Part shown: positions 50,602 through 58,946 of the stretch, in pieces
Layout: every line of letters begins with the position of its first letter
How positions within the stretch are numbered: the stretch's first letter is position 1
Assembly: GCA_041746105.1 (NCBI GenBank)
Contig: JBGTHP010000003.1
Location: 186,001-250,000, forward strand
DNA: 64,000 nucleotides
Source of the DNA: JBFHRE01 sp041746105
GTDB lineage: Bacteria; Actinomycetota; Acidimicrobiia; Spongiisociales; ZC4RG35
Reading direction: 5' to 3'
The notes under the pieces: generated by a model
What the model was told of the DNA's origin: nothing
Seen by the model: only the letters and a program-made list of their open reading frames with translations
The model's database searches: none
Position numbers and translations under genes: made by a program

Positions 50602-52041
50602 TCAGCTGTCGGGTTTCAGGCTGAACACGACAGTCTGGAGATCCGTGAATTCGTCGATGCGCTGGCGTCCCCAGCCGGTGTCCGTGCCCGCTGCTCCGCC
50701 AAAGGGCTGGAATGTCTCCCAGAAGTCGGTCGAGTCGTTGACGATGACGGTGCCTGACCGGATACGGTCTGCGTACCAGAACGCCTTTGAAAGGTCATTG
50801 GTGAACACAGCCGACTGGAGGCCAAGATGGGTGCGGTTGGCGATGCCGATGGCGTCGGCATCATCCTTTGCCACGAGGATCGGCAGCACCGGCCCGAATG
50901 ACTCTTCCCGGGAAACCAGGGCATCTTCTGGAACTTGGTCCAGAACGGTGAACTCGTAATACAGATCGGTCGGGTAACCGCCGGCGCGACCACCACCGGC
51001 CATGAGTTGTGCTCCCCTGGCCTGAGCGTCGCCGACATGTAGATCCATCTTGGCTGCAGTGGGTTCGTTGTTGAGAGGTCCCATGGTTGTGGTGTCATCG
51101 AAAGGGTCGCCCAACTTCACGACCTCGGCCGCCTTGAGCGTCGCCTCCAAAAACTCGTCGTGGACGTCCTGCATCACGATGACCCTTTCTGTGGCACAAC
51201 AGACCTGTCCGGCGTTGTAGTACGTGCCGTAGACGGCTGCAGTAGCCGCGGCCGAGACGTCCGCATCCGAGGTCACGATCACGGGGCCGTTTCCCGACAT
51301 CTCCATGATGGAACGCTTGAGTCCCATCCGAGACACGATTCGACGGCCGGTAGCGGAGGATCCGGTGAAGCCGATGGCATCGACTCCTGGATGGGTGACC
51401 ATCATCTCGCCGACTTCTCCGGCGCCAGGTATGACCGATATCGCGCCCTTCGGAACCCCGGCTTCCTCGAAGACCTTTGCCATCTCGAGCAGTGCCCAAC
51501 ATGTGAACTCGGGCGGTTTGACGATGATCGAGTTTCCGGTGGCGAGCCCAGGGCCTACGTATTCCATCGGGATCATGACCGGGAAGTTCCACGGCGTGAT
51601 TGCAGCCCACACCCCGACGGGGCGTCTGACGGTGAACATGCGGCGATGTCTTTCCGTGGTCGGGATCAGCTCACCTTTGAGTCGCTTCACGTCCTCTGCC
51701 GCAATGTGGAAGTAGTCGCCGGACTCGGCGATGTCGTCGATGGCTTCGTTGCGAAATGGCTTGCCTTGTTCGAGAGTCAACAGGCGGGCCACCTCTTCCA
51801 CCCTGGTCTGCCATAGGTCGTAGATCCGCAAACACAGGTCGGCTCGCTCAAAGGCGGTCCAGTGGCGGAGATCCTCGGTCGCCTCCCGTGCCTTGGCCAC
51901 CGCCCGGTCGATGTCGTTTTGGGAAGCTTTCGGCACGTTGTAGATGTGCTCGCCATTGACTGGTGAGTGCACCTCGTAGGCTTCCGAACCGGTGCCTTCG
52001 GTCCACTCCCCAGCAATGAACAACTTCAAATCCTGTGCCAT
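50602..52041 (-). CDS. NAD(P)-dependent aldehyde dehydrogenase
   Basis: The 479-residue ALDH from ATG 52041 has a good ribosome-binding site (GAGGGAAG). Landmarks are ITPWNFPVMIPMEYVGPGLATGNSIIVKPPE, MEMSGNGPVIVTSDAD (the Glu of the usual ELGG is replaced by Met-Ser, though the GNGP frame is kept), and the catalytic Cys in YNAGQVCCATERV. The C-terminal GGAAGTDTGWGRQRIDEFTDLQTV resembles SSADH/aminoaldehyde or glyceraldehyde dehydrogenases. Context suggests oxidation of an aminoaldehyde from putrescine. It is divergent from the class III aminotransferase. Confidence 0.9.
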   Translation of the reverse strand: MAQDLKLFIAGEWTEGTGSEAYEVHSPVNGEHIYNVPKASQNDIDRAVAKAREATEDLRHWTAFERADLCLRIYDLWQTRVEEVARLLTLEQGKPFRNEAIDDIAESGDYFHIAAEDVKRLKGELIPTTERHRRMFTVRRPVGVWAAITPWNFPVMIPMEYVGPGLATGNSIIVKPPEFTCWALLEMAKVFEEAGVPKGAISVIPGAGEVGEMMVTHPGVDAIGFTGSSATGRRIVSRMGLKRSIMEMSGNGPVIVTSDADVSAAATAAVYGTYYNAGQVCCATERVIVMQDVHDEFLEATLKAAEVVKLGDPFDDTTTMGPLNNEPTAAKMDLHVGDAQARGAQLMAGGGRAGGYPTDLYYEFTVLDQVPEDALVSREESFGPVLPILVAKDDADAIGIANRTHLGLQSAVFTNDLSKAFWYADRIRSGTVIVNDSTDFWETFQPFGGAAGTDTGWGRQRIDEFTDLQTVVFSLKPDS

Positions 52042-52345
52042 GACTTCCCTCTCGCCGGAAGATCTCACCGTAGCCAGGTCTAGTGGACCGCCGACCCCCG
52101 CGGGTCCTATCATCGCCACAGGAGACAACGTGTCAACGTATGCCACAAGAACCGGGGCGGCGCTTTTTGATCGCAGCCGCAATACCTTTGCAGGCTCCCG
52201 GTTTCGTCTGTCGTTGACCAGTCACCTCCCCGCGTACCTCGAGCGCAATCTGACTGCGCTCCGCCATTGGAATCCGCCAGGAGCTTGAGCCTTCGAACAG
52301 CCCGTACGGGCGCAGTAACTGTTTTCTGCTCGAAAGGTTTCAACA
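52042..52345. other. 304-base divergent intergenic region before the aminotransferase
   Basis: The region holds a small possible gene (listed separately) and a GCCCGTACGGGC palindrome (52300-52311) followed by CAGT-A-ACTG and TTTT, which may act as an attenuator or operator 22 to 46 bases before the aminotransferase start. I saw no riboswitch class that I recognise. Confidence 0.4.
52130..52288 (+). CDS. Possible 52-residue protein ahead of the aminotransferase
   Basis: The GTG follows AGGAGA with a four-base spacer, a reasonable ribosome-binding site. The peptide begins with a Thr/Arg-rich stretch (STYATRTGAALFDRSRNTFA) and ends in LPAYLERNLTALRHWNPPGA. It has no membrane helix and no recognised family. 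It may be a leader, a small protein or chance. It ends 57 bases before the aminotransferase. Confidence 0.33.
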   Translation: MSTYATRTGAALFDRSRNTFAGSRFRLSLTSHLPAYLERNLTALRHWNPPGA

Positions 52346-53689
52346 ATGAGTCTGCAAGGTCCAAAAACCGCCGAATGGTTCGAACGGTCAAAACGCGTTT
52401 TGGTGAACGGAGTGTCGTCACAGTTTCGATACTGGGGTGACGAAGACACCATCGTGATCGATCGGGGCGAAGGTGGCCACATCTTCGACGCCGACGGGCG
52501 CAGGTATATCGATTATCAACTCGGGTTCGGCCCGGTGATCCTGGGTCACGGCGACCCGTACGTATCACAGGCGGTCGCCGACATCGCCTTCCGCGGCAAC
52601 GTTTATGCGATGACCCAAGAAATCGAGGTGGAAGCAGCAGAAAAGGTCATTTCGGTGCTCGGCTGGGCTCACCAGATGAGGTTCACCAACACCGGCACCG
52701 AGGCGACGATGCACGCCATTCGGCTGGCGCGAGGATGGTCGGCGCGGGACCTCGTGCTCAAGTTCGAAGGCGGTTATCACGGCGCGCACGACTATGTCTT
52801 GTTCACCACGGCAGGTGCCCCACCCGCCCATCTCGGTTCACGTCTCCGCCCGGTACCCATTCAGGCATCATCCGGCATCCCTGAATCGATCAGAAGTTAT
52901 GTCCGGACCTTGCCCTTCAACGACGTCGAACTACTCGAGGAGTTTTTTCTCGATCACGGTCGCGAACTGGCCGCCGTGATCGTCGAACCGATGGCGGCGA
53001 ACTTCCTCGGCGTTCTGCCAGAGCCTGGGTTCCTCGAGAGATTGCGTGAGTTGTGCACCCAGAACGAAACCGTGTTGATCTATGACGAGGTCAAGACGGG
53101 CTTCCGCCTCGGTCTCGATGGCGCTGTCGGTGCCTTCGGCGTCACACCCGACGTGGGAACCTATGCCAAGTCCCTCGGCAACGGATTCCCGGTCGCGGCA
53201 ATCGCCCTGAACGAGGAGCTGACCGAAGCCTGGAGGATGGGAGGGATCGCACAGGCTGGAACCTATTCCGGCAACGCGATCGCTGCCGCCGCCGCCAAGG
53301 CGACCATCGAACGACTCGAAGACGGCTCGGTTTTTGCCCAGATCGACAAGATCGGCAGGGCGCTCATGGAAGGTCTCACCAATATTCTCGCCGAGCATGG
53401 AGTGGCTGGATCGGTCGTTGGGCATCCGTCTATGTTTTCGATCTTCCTTGGTGAAGGACGACCGACCGAATATCGCGATCTGGCCCATCACGACGCCCGG
53501 ATATACAACAACACGGTTTTGGCCATGATCGAACGTGGGGTCATGCCGTGTCCGGACGCCAAAGAGACATGGTTCATGTGCGGAGCCCACAGCGAAGAAG
53601 ACGTCGCCACGACGCTCCAGGTCTTCGAAGAGGCGTTCACCGAGACATTGGCGCGCGCCGGAACGCTCCCCACGTTCGAGGACGAATGA
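52346..53689 (+). CDS. Class III aminotransferase, HemL-like
   Basis: The 447-residue PLP enzyme has an N-terminus RSKRVLVNGVSSQFRYWG, like glutamate-1-semialdehyde aminomutase. It also has MRFTNTGTEATMHAIRLARG, KFEGGYHGAHDYVL, IVEPMAANFLGVLPEPGFLE, LIYDEVKTGFRL and the PLP Lys in GTYAKSLGNGFPVAAI. The DEVKTGFR block and the amine context point to a HemL-like transaminase of an amine or keto acid; heme synthesis is not suggested. The oxidase gene overlaps its stop (ATGA), so the two act together. Confidence 0.88.
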   Translation: MSLQGPKTAEWFERSKRVLVNGVSSQFRYWGDEDTIVIDRGEGGHIFDADGRRYIDYQLGFGPVILGHGDPYVSQAVADIAFRGNVYAMTQEIEVEAAEKVISVLGWAHQMRFTNTGTEATMHAIRLARGWSARDLVLKFEGGYHGAHDYVLFTTAGAPPAHLGSRLRPVPIQASSGIPESIRSYVRTLPFNDVELLEEFFLDHGRELAAVIVEPMAANFLGVLPEPGFLERLRELCTQNETVLIYDEVKTGFRLGLDGAVGAFGVTPDVGTYAKSLGNGFPVAAIALNEELTEAWRMGGIAQAGTYSGNAIAAAAAKATIERLEDGSVFAQIDKIGRALMEGLTNILAEHGVAGSVVGHPSMFSIFLGEGRPTEYRDLAHHDARIYNNTVLAMIERGVMPCPDAKETWFMCGAHSEEDVATTLQVFEEAFTETLARAGTLPTFEDE

Positions 53690-55065
53690 ACTATCGATCC
53701 CTCAGCCTCTGGCACGACACGTTGCCGGAGGGTTTGCCGGTCCCTCGGTCTCCGCTCGACGGCTCGATCAGGGCCGACGTTGCGATCGTCGGGGCCGGTT
53801 ACACAGGTCTCTGGGCTTCGTATTACCTCAAGCTTCTCCAACCCGACCTCCGGATCGTTGTCATCGAGGCAGAAATCGCAGGTTTTGGGGCGTCGGGCCG
53901 GAATGGGGGATGGGCGTCGGGGGAGTTCGCCTTGAACATGCGAACCGCGACCGGTTCTTACGGCGAGTCTGGAGTTCAGTCGTTGTTTCGTACGGTGTTT
54001 GCGTCGATCGACGAGATCGGATCCGTCTGCCGGCGAGAAGGGATCGACTCCGATTTCCACAAGGGTGGAACGGTCACCTTTGCCACCTCACCGGCCCAGG
54101 TCGCACGTCTCCAGAAGTTGGTTGGGGCGGAGCGCGATGCCGGTTTCGGCGAGGATGACGTGCGCTGGCTCGACGCCGCCGAAACGGCTCTTGTTGGATC
54201 AACCGAACAGGCGCTCGGCTCTGTGTTCACGCCGCACTGCGCTGCGATCCATCCCGGCAAATTGGCCCGTGGTCTGGCCTCGGTGGTGGAGCGGATGGGC
54301 GTCGAAATCTACGAGCAGACCGCGGCGACCTCGATCGAGCCGGGGATGGTCGTGACTCGGACTGGTTCAGTGTTGTCTCCGGTGATCCTCACCTGCACCG
54401 AGGCGTTTTCGGTCTCATTGCCGGGTCGCAGGAGGGACGTGGCTCCGATCTACTCGTTGATGATCGCGACCGAACCGCTTTCTCAAGAGATCTGGGATGA
54501 GATCGGCCTCGCCGACCGGCCAACCTTCAACGACGCGAGGCACCTGGTGATCTACGGGCAGCGCACCGCGGATGGGCGACTGGCGTTTGGAGGGCGCGGG
54601 GCCCCGTACCACTTCGGGTCGAAGATAAAGAGAAGTTATGAACAGGATGACGCCACCCACCAGAACATCGCAGAGGTATTGCGCTGGCTGTTCCCACAAA
54701 TTGGAGGGGCGCAGATAACCCATCGTTGGGGTGGTGCAGTTGCGGTACCGAGGGATTGGAATGCGTCGATCTCCTTCGACCGTGCCAGCGGTTTGGGCAG
54801 AGCAGGGGGCTACGTCGGTGCCGGAGTGACAGCGTCCAACCTCGGTGGACGCACGCTGGCCGACCTCGTCCTCAGACGCGAAACCGACCTCGTTCACCTG
54901 CCTTGGGTGGGTCATCGATCGCGGAGGTGGGAACCGGAGCCACTCCGTTTTGTGGGAATCAACGCAGGTCGCGCCTTGGCACCGTGGGCCGATCGCCGGG
55001 AACTGCGATCGGGAAAACCGTCGCGTGTGCTAGGAGGCGCCCTAAAGCTCCTCACCGGTCACTGA
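53686..55065 (+). CDS. FAD-dependent amine oxidoreductase (PuuB-like, DAO family)
   Basis: The 459-residue protein has the dinucleotide-binding motif VAIVGAGYTGLWASYYL (36-41 GAGYTG), and GFGASGRNGGWASGEF, which is diagnostic of gamma-glutamylputrescine oxidase-like proteins. IYGQRTADGRLAFGGRGAPYHFG and ITHRWGGAVAVPRDWNASI follow. PuuB-type enzymes oxidise an amine to an aldehyde, giving hydrogen peroxide and ammonia. With the aminotransferase and aldehyde dehydrogenase it supports breakdown of a polyamine or its gamma-glutamyl derivative. No PuuA-like gamma-glutamylputrescine synthetase is in the window. Confidence 0.9.
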   Translation: MNYRSLSLWHDTLPEGLPVPRSPLDGSIRADVAIVGAGYTGLWASYYLKLLQPDLRIVVIEAEIAGFGASGRNGGWASGEFALNMRTATGSYGESGVQSLFRTVFASIDEIGSVCRREGIDSDFHKGGTVTFATSPAQVARLQKLVGAERDAGFGEDDVRWLDAAETALVGSTEQALGSVFTPHCAAIHPGKLARGLASVVERMGVEIYEQTAATSIEPGMVVTRTGSVLSPVILTCTEAFSVSLPGRRRDVAPIYSLMIATEPLSQEIWDEIGLADRPTFNDARHLVIYGQRTADGRLAFGGRGAPYHFGSKIKRSYEQDDATHQNIAEVLRWLFPQIGGAQITHRWGGAVAVPRDWNASISFDRASGLGRAGGYVGAGVTASNLGGRTLADLVLRRETDLVHLPWVGHRSRRWEPEPLRFVGINAGRALAPWADRRELRSGKPSRVLGGALKLLTGH

Positions 55066-55102
55066 CCGTGGCCCCAAAAACCGGTCTCATAAAGAGGACA
55101 AT

Positions 55103-55540
55103 GTGACCACCGTCCGTCGTGGGACGCAAGCGGATCTCGACGACCTTTTGGTTCTTGTCGAGGAATATTGCGTTGCCGACGACCACCCATTTGACGAGAG
55201 CACGGTACGAAGGGCACTGGGGCCATTGCTGGTCGACGAAACGTATGGTGTGGTGTGGGTGGTCGAACACTCTGGAACCCCGGCCGGTTACGCCGTCGTG
55301 ACCTGGTCTTGGTCCCTCGAGTCGGGTGGCCGGGACGCGTTGCTCGATGAGATCTACATCGCAGAACCAGGGCGCGGGATCGGCTCGGCCCTCATGAACA
55401 AGATTCTCGAGCACTGCCGCGCCCGGGGTCTACCGAGGATTTTTCTGGAAACTGAACAACCGAATGTTGATGCGAGGCGTTTCTACGGACGCCACGGGTT
55501 CCGTTCGGAGGACTCGATCTGGATGGTCGCCGACTTGTGA
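55103..55540 (+). CDS. GNAT family N-acetyltransferase
   Basis: The 145-residue GNAT has TVRRGTQADLDDLLVLVEEYC, GTPAGYAVVTWSWSLESGGRDALLDEIYIAEPGRGIGSALMNKILEHCR with the acetyl-CoA loop, and DARRFYGRHGFRSEDSIWMVAD at the end. The AGAGGA ribosome-binding site precedes GTG 55103. It is the third GNAT in the amine region. The substrate is unknown. Confidence 0.88.
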   Translation: MTTVRRGTQADLDDLLVLVEEYCVADDHPFDESTVRRALGPLLVDETYGVVWVVEHSGTPAGYAVVTWSWSLESGGRDALLDEIYIAEPGRGIGSALMNKILEHCRARGLPRIFLETEQPNVDARRFYGRHGFRSEDSIWMVADL

Positions 55541-55550
55541 GCAGACGGCT

Positions 55551-55916
55551 CTAGGGGACTATCACGTAGAGCTTCTTTGTGGTCTCGAGGATGTCCCAGC
55601 GTCCAGACCAACCTTTTGGCAGGACCATCACATCGCCTGGACCGATCTCGGTGACGGCACCGCCGGCGTCCGTCATCCTGACTCGACCGCTCAGAATGTG
55701 AACGACCTCCGTGTCTGGTCGCTCGACGATCTCCCAACCACCCGGTGTGCACTCCCACAGGCCCACTGCGACGGGCAAACCTTCACCGGCGAACTCCACG
55801 ATGGAAGTGTTCGGATCGCCGGAGTCGGCCCCGTGGCGGGGGCGGCAGGCTCGAGCGGGGCCGCGATAGATCCAAAGAGTGAGCGCATCGGTGTCATCAA
55901 AGCACGATCGGCGCAA
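55551..55916 (-). CDS. Cupin (cupin_3/DUF861-type) domain protein
   Basis: The 121-residue small barrel has VGLWECTPGGWEIVERPDTEVVHILSGRVRMTDAGGAVTEIGPGDVMVLPKGWSGRWDILETTKKLYVIV, the pattern of EutQ-like and ureidoglycine-type cupins. The metal-ligand His set is reduced. The start is uncertain: TTG 55916 is the only in-frame start I found, and the first 25 residues look unlike the family. It probably binds a small molecule in nitrogen or amine metabolism. Confidence 0.78.
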   Translation of the reverse strand: MRRSCFDDTDALTLWIYRGPARACRPRHGADSGDPNTSIVEFAGEGLPVAVGLWECTPGGWEIVERPDTEVVHILSGRVRMTDAGGAVTEIGPGDVMVLPKGWSGRWDILETTKKLYVIVP

Positions 55917-55943
55917 CCCGGTCGATCGAGGGCCGCTCCGGGT

Positions 55944-56444
55944 TCATCCGGCTGCTGCCGCGATCGGCTCGCCTTCTGGAAAGAACGTATACACCCTCTC
56001 GCCTGAGAACAGTTTGGCCGCCGGATCCCATGGAAAAAAGATGACCACCCGGAACGTGACCGTTTCACCGGTGGGCGCCCAGCCGAGCCACTCTGCGTCA
56101 TGAGTCCCTGTGACCACCGCTTCCTCGCACACGCCCTGGGGGCCGATGACGATGTGGGTCAGGTTGAATTCGATGTCGGGAAAAGCGCCGAGCAAACCCA
56201 TATAGAACCTCGTAGCGCCCTCGTGTCCCTCCCATCGATGTCCCGTTTGCACCAGTTCGTAGACGCAGTCGTCGGTAAGCGTCGCCATCAGGCCGGGAAT
56301 GCTCCTTGAATCCTCTGCCAGAGAATGTGCCTTCCACAATTCACGGATCTGCTCGTACTCGTCGGTTCCACGGGTCAACAGTTCGCGAACGCTCTCTCGC
56401 TTCGCTCGCATCTCGTCGAGCAGAGCCTCAGCCACTTCACTCAC
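55944..56444 (-). CDS. SnoaL-like (NTF2-fold) protein
   Basis: The 166-residue NTF2-fold protein has IRELWKAHSLAEDSRSIPGLMATLTDDCVYELVQTGHRWEGHEGATRFYMGLLGAFPDIEFNLTHIVIGPQGVCEEAVVTGTHDAEWLG, the usual SnoaL/ester-cyclase arrangement. GTG follows a strong ribosome-binding site (GGAGGGAAGGAAG). It could be an enzyme, hydratase or binding protein of unknown substrate. It lies in tandem with the cupin gene. Confidence 0.85.
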   Translation of the reverse strand: MSEVAEALLDEMRAKRESVRELLTRGTDEYEQIRELWKAHSLAEDSRSIPGLMATLTDDCVYELVQTGHRWEGHEGATRFYMGLLGAFPDIEFNLTHIVIGPQGVCEEAVVTGTHDAEWLGWAPTGETVTFRVVIFFPWDPAAKLFSGERVYTFFPEGEPIAAAAG

Positions 56445-56504
56445 GATCTTCCTTCCCTCCTGATTTCGCCCAATGCTAGGTCTGGGCGAAAAGGCGACGT
56501 CTTC

Positions 56505-57317
56505 TCACAGCGCGCCGGCGCCGACGAGCACCAGTATGAGCGAACCCGCGAGGACCCTGTAGACGGCGAATGTCCTGAAGGTGTGGGTTCCGATATAGCG
56601 CAGAAGCCAACTCGTCGCCATTAGGGCGGTAACGAACGATACGGCGGTCCCCACCGCGATCTCGCCGAGTCTTCCTTCGTTGCTGATTTGTGAGAAGTTG
56701 CGGGCGAGGTCATAGACAGTGGCGCCACCGAGGGTGGGTAAAGCGAGATAGAAACTGAATGTGGTGGCGCTTCGCCGGTCAAGTCCGACCAGGAGGCCGC
56801 CGACGATGGTGGCGCCAGAACGTGACACGCCAGGAATCAACGCCGTCACCTGGGCGAGGCCGATCTTCAATGCCTGCCCCACCGTCACATGCTCGGGAAG
56901 ACCCGACTTCTGGCCCCGCTCATCCTGGCTTGTGTGTGGGCGTCTTTCGACCGCCCAGAGGAAAGCCCCACCGAGGATCAACGCGACGCCAACGGTGAGC
57001 GGAGAAAAAAGGGTTCTTTTGATCAGATCGCCGAGCAACAAACCGGCGACGACCGCCGGAACAAAGGCGATCGCCAGAATCTTCCAGAAAGTGGCATGGG
57101 TTCGGGGGTGAAAGATGCGCTCGAAGAGGTCCGTTCGGTAGTACCAGACGACGGCCAGCACTGCTCCCAGTTGAATGACGATCTCGAAAGTTCCCCCGGA
57201 GTCTTCGACTCCAAGCGCCTTCGATGCGACGATCAGATGCCCAGTCGAGGAGATCGGAAGGAATTCGGTTATGCCTTCGACCACACCGAGCACGGCCGCT
57301 TTGAGAAGGGCGATCAT
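56505..57317 (-). CDS. uppP: Undecaprenyl-diphosphatase
   Basis: The 270-residue membrane protein starts at ATG 57317 and has motif 1 EGITEFLPISSTGHLIVAS (catalytic Glu and Ser-Ser-Thr-Gly-His) and motif 2 PGVSRSGATI (about 170), with about eight hydrophobic segments. It recycles undecaprenyl pyrophosphate to the lipid carrier used for peptidoglycan, at the membrane. It begins 16 bases after the SAF-domain gene. BacA is the alternative name. Confidence 0.95.
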   Translation of the reverse strand: MIALLKAAVLGVVEGITEFLPISSTGHLIVASKALGVEDSGGTFEIVIQLGAVLAVVWYYRTDLFERIFHPRTHATFWKILAIAFVPAVVAGLLLGDLIKRTLFSPLTVGVALILGGAFLWAVERRPHTSQDERGQKSGLPEHVTVGQALKIGLAQVTALIPGVSRSGATIVGGLLVGLDRRSATTFSFYLALPTLGGATVYDLARNFSQISNEGRLGEIAVGTAVSFVTALMATSWLLRYIGTHTFRTFAVYRVLAGSLILVLVGAGAL

Positions 57318-57333
57318 CGGAGGCGACGATAGA

Positions 57334-57852
57334 TCACCTGTCGATGAAGACCACGATCCGTCCATCTGTCAGGGCAGCGGCCACTTCGGCAGTGTCGTCC
57401 GGCGGAATCGCCACCAGGGCTTGGAAGGGATCAAATCCGTTCGATGGGATCATTTCTCGAACCAGACCGGGAACTTCCCTGGTGGCCCGATCCGACACGA
57501 CCACGAGTGTGAGTTCTGTTCCGGAGGGCAAATTGGTTGCGACCTTGAGGAGAAGGCTCCTCCAGCCGTCCGGAATCGAGCGTCGGGCCGCGCCCATCGA
57601 AGCGAGGAGCGGTTCGCCGATGTTGACGGAGCGCGACACAACCATGGGCAGGTCTATCTGTGGGAGGAGCCCGGCCGGAACCAGCTTCATCACTACGTCA
57701 CCTTCCCCGATTTCGGTCCCGGCGGCCACATCATGAGCAACAAAAGGATGCAGAACCGACGCCCCGGGTTTGATCTGTAGGGCTATCGACACGATCACGA
57801 TCAGCCATCCGGCGGTCCACCTCAGGTATGGGGGGCGCGAAAGCCAGAACAT
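57334..57852 (-). CDS. SAF-domain protein with one membrane helix
   Basis: The 172-residue protein has an N-terminal hydrophobic helix (WTAGWLIVIVSIALQI) and a SAF-like domain FVAHDVAAGTEIGEGDVVMKLVPAGLLPQI. LLLKVATNLPSGTELTLVVVSDRATREVPG and VAIPPDDTAEVAAALTDGRIVVFID follow. SAF domains are found in CpaB/RcpC pilus-assembly proteins and in antifreeze-like and dehydratase folds. CpaB-like is possible here but no pilus genes are adjacent. It probably forms an operon with uppP. Confidence 0.8.
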   Translation of the reverse strand: MFWLSRPPYLRWTAGWLIVIVSIALQIKPGASVLHPFVAHDVAAGTEIGEGDVVMKLVPAGLLPQIDLPMVVSRSVNIGEPLLASMGAARRSIPDGWRSLLLKVATNLPSGTELTLVVVSDRATREVPGLVREMIPSNGFDPFQALVAIPPDDTAEVAAALTDGRIVVFIDR

Positions 57853-57894
57853 GGCTTCGAACCTATTGGAAGGGGGGCGGCTTGAGAAGCCGGT

Positions 57895-58227
57895 TCAGTC
57901 GGAGCTGGATTTGCTGGCGGTGCCCGAGCCGGGTTCCGTGCTTTTTGGAGCCGAAGGCCCACTGCTCGAGTTCGAGCTGGTGCCGTCGCTTGAGCTCGAA
58001 CCTCCGCTCGGTGTAGAAGTGCCGCCCGATGTCGAACCGGAACTGCTCGAGTCCCTCGAGTCGGTCACGTAGAAACCCGATCCCTTGAAAACGATGCCCG
58101 ACACGTGGAAGACCTTTTCGAGAGTCCCACCGCAGTCTTGATGTCGCTTGAGTGGCTTGGCCGAAAATGACTGGAATACGTCGAATCGTTCCTGACACTT
58201 CTTGCATTGATACTCGTACGTCGGCAC
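57895..58227 (-). CDS. FmdB family zinc-ribbon protein
   Basis: GTG 58227 begins the FmdB signature PTYEYQCKKCQERFDVFQSFSAKPLKRHQDCGGTLEKVFH (Cys-x2-Cys and a later Cys). A Ser/Gly/Thr-rich low-complexity tail of about 55 residues follows, ending KSSSD. FmdB proteins are small regulators or structural zinc-ribbon proteins of unclear function. It is divergent from plsY, and the start lies about 100 bases from it. Confidence 0.92.
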   Translation of the reverse strand: MPTYEYQCKKCQERFDVFQSFSAKPLKRHQDCGGTLEKVFHVSGIVFKGSGFYVTDSRDSSSSGSTSGGTSTPSGGSSSSDGTSSNSSSGPSAPKSTEPGSGTASKSSSD

Positions 58228-58328
58228 GAAACAGACTCCGGTGGGTTTCGGGAAGCTCAATGATACGGGAACCGTCCCGGCTACCGCCAACCCAGGTGCC
58301 GATACCAGTCCAATGAGCACGGCGGCAG

Positions 58329-58946
58329 ATGGGTAGTCTCGTGCCGGTGCCTATCTGGATTGCCCTCATCGGTTCGTACCTCATCGGATCGCTCGACTTT
58401 GCTGTGGTCATCTCCAAGGCGCACGGAGTCGATATCCACGAGGTCGGATCGGGAAACCCAGGTGCCTCGAATGTTTTGCGTACCCTAGGTCGGGGACCGG
58501 CGGCGATGGTTTTTCTGGGCGACGCATTGAAGGGAGTCATCGCGGCGGCGATCGGCATGCTGGCGGCCGGTCGAACCGGCATGGATTTTCTGGCTCCGAC
58601 GGCTTTTGCTGCGGGATTGGTCGCTGTCGTCGGACACTGTTTTCCGATCTACCACCGTTTCAAAGGAGGCAAGGGGGTGGCTACGGGTGCAGGCGTGATT
58701 CTCTTCACATTGCCGATCGTGGCCGGGGTCCTGACGCTGGTCTGGGTCATGCTGGCGCGGATGTTCAAGGTCGCCTCGATCGCGTCCTTGGTCGCGGTGT
58801 TGCTGGCCGTGCCGCTCGCTCTCTGGCAAGGCGTGCGTGGGTGGTCGCTGGTTGCTCTAAGCGCCATGCTCGGCTTGATCGTGTGGCGGCATACGCCCAA
58901 TATCAAAAGGATGATCGGTGGGTCTGAACAAAGGGTGCCTACATGA
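58329..58946 (+). CDS. plsY: Glycerol-3-phosphate acyltransferase
   Basis: The 205-residue membrane protein with five hydrophobic segments has motif 1 GSGNPGASNVLR, motif 2 VVGHCFPIYHRFKGGKGVAT, and the later RHTPNIKRMIGG. It transfers an acyl group from acyl-phosphate to glycerol 3-phosphate, making lysophosphatidate, the first step of membrane phospholipid synthesis. The ATG at 58329 or a GTG at 58341 could start it. galU overlaps its stop. Confidence 0.94.
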   Translation: MGSLVPVPIWIALIGSYLIGSLDFAVVISKAHGVDIHEVGSGNPGASNVLRTLGRGPAAMVFLGDALKGVIAAAIGMLAAGRTGMDFLAPTAFAAGLVAVVGHCFPIYHRFKGGKGVATGAGVILFTLPIVAGVLTLVWVMLARMFKVASIASLVAVLLAVPLALWQGVRGWSLVALSAMLGLIVWRHTPNIKRMIGGSEQRVPT

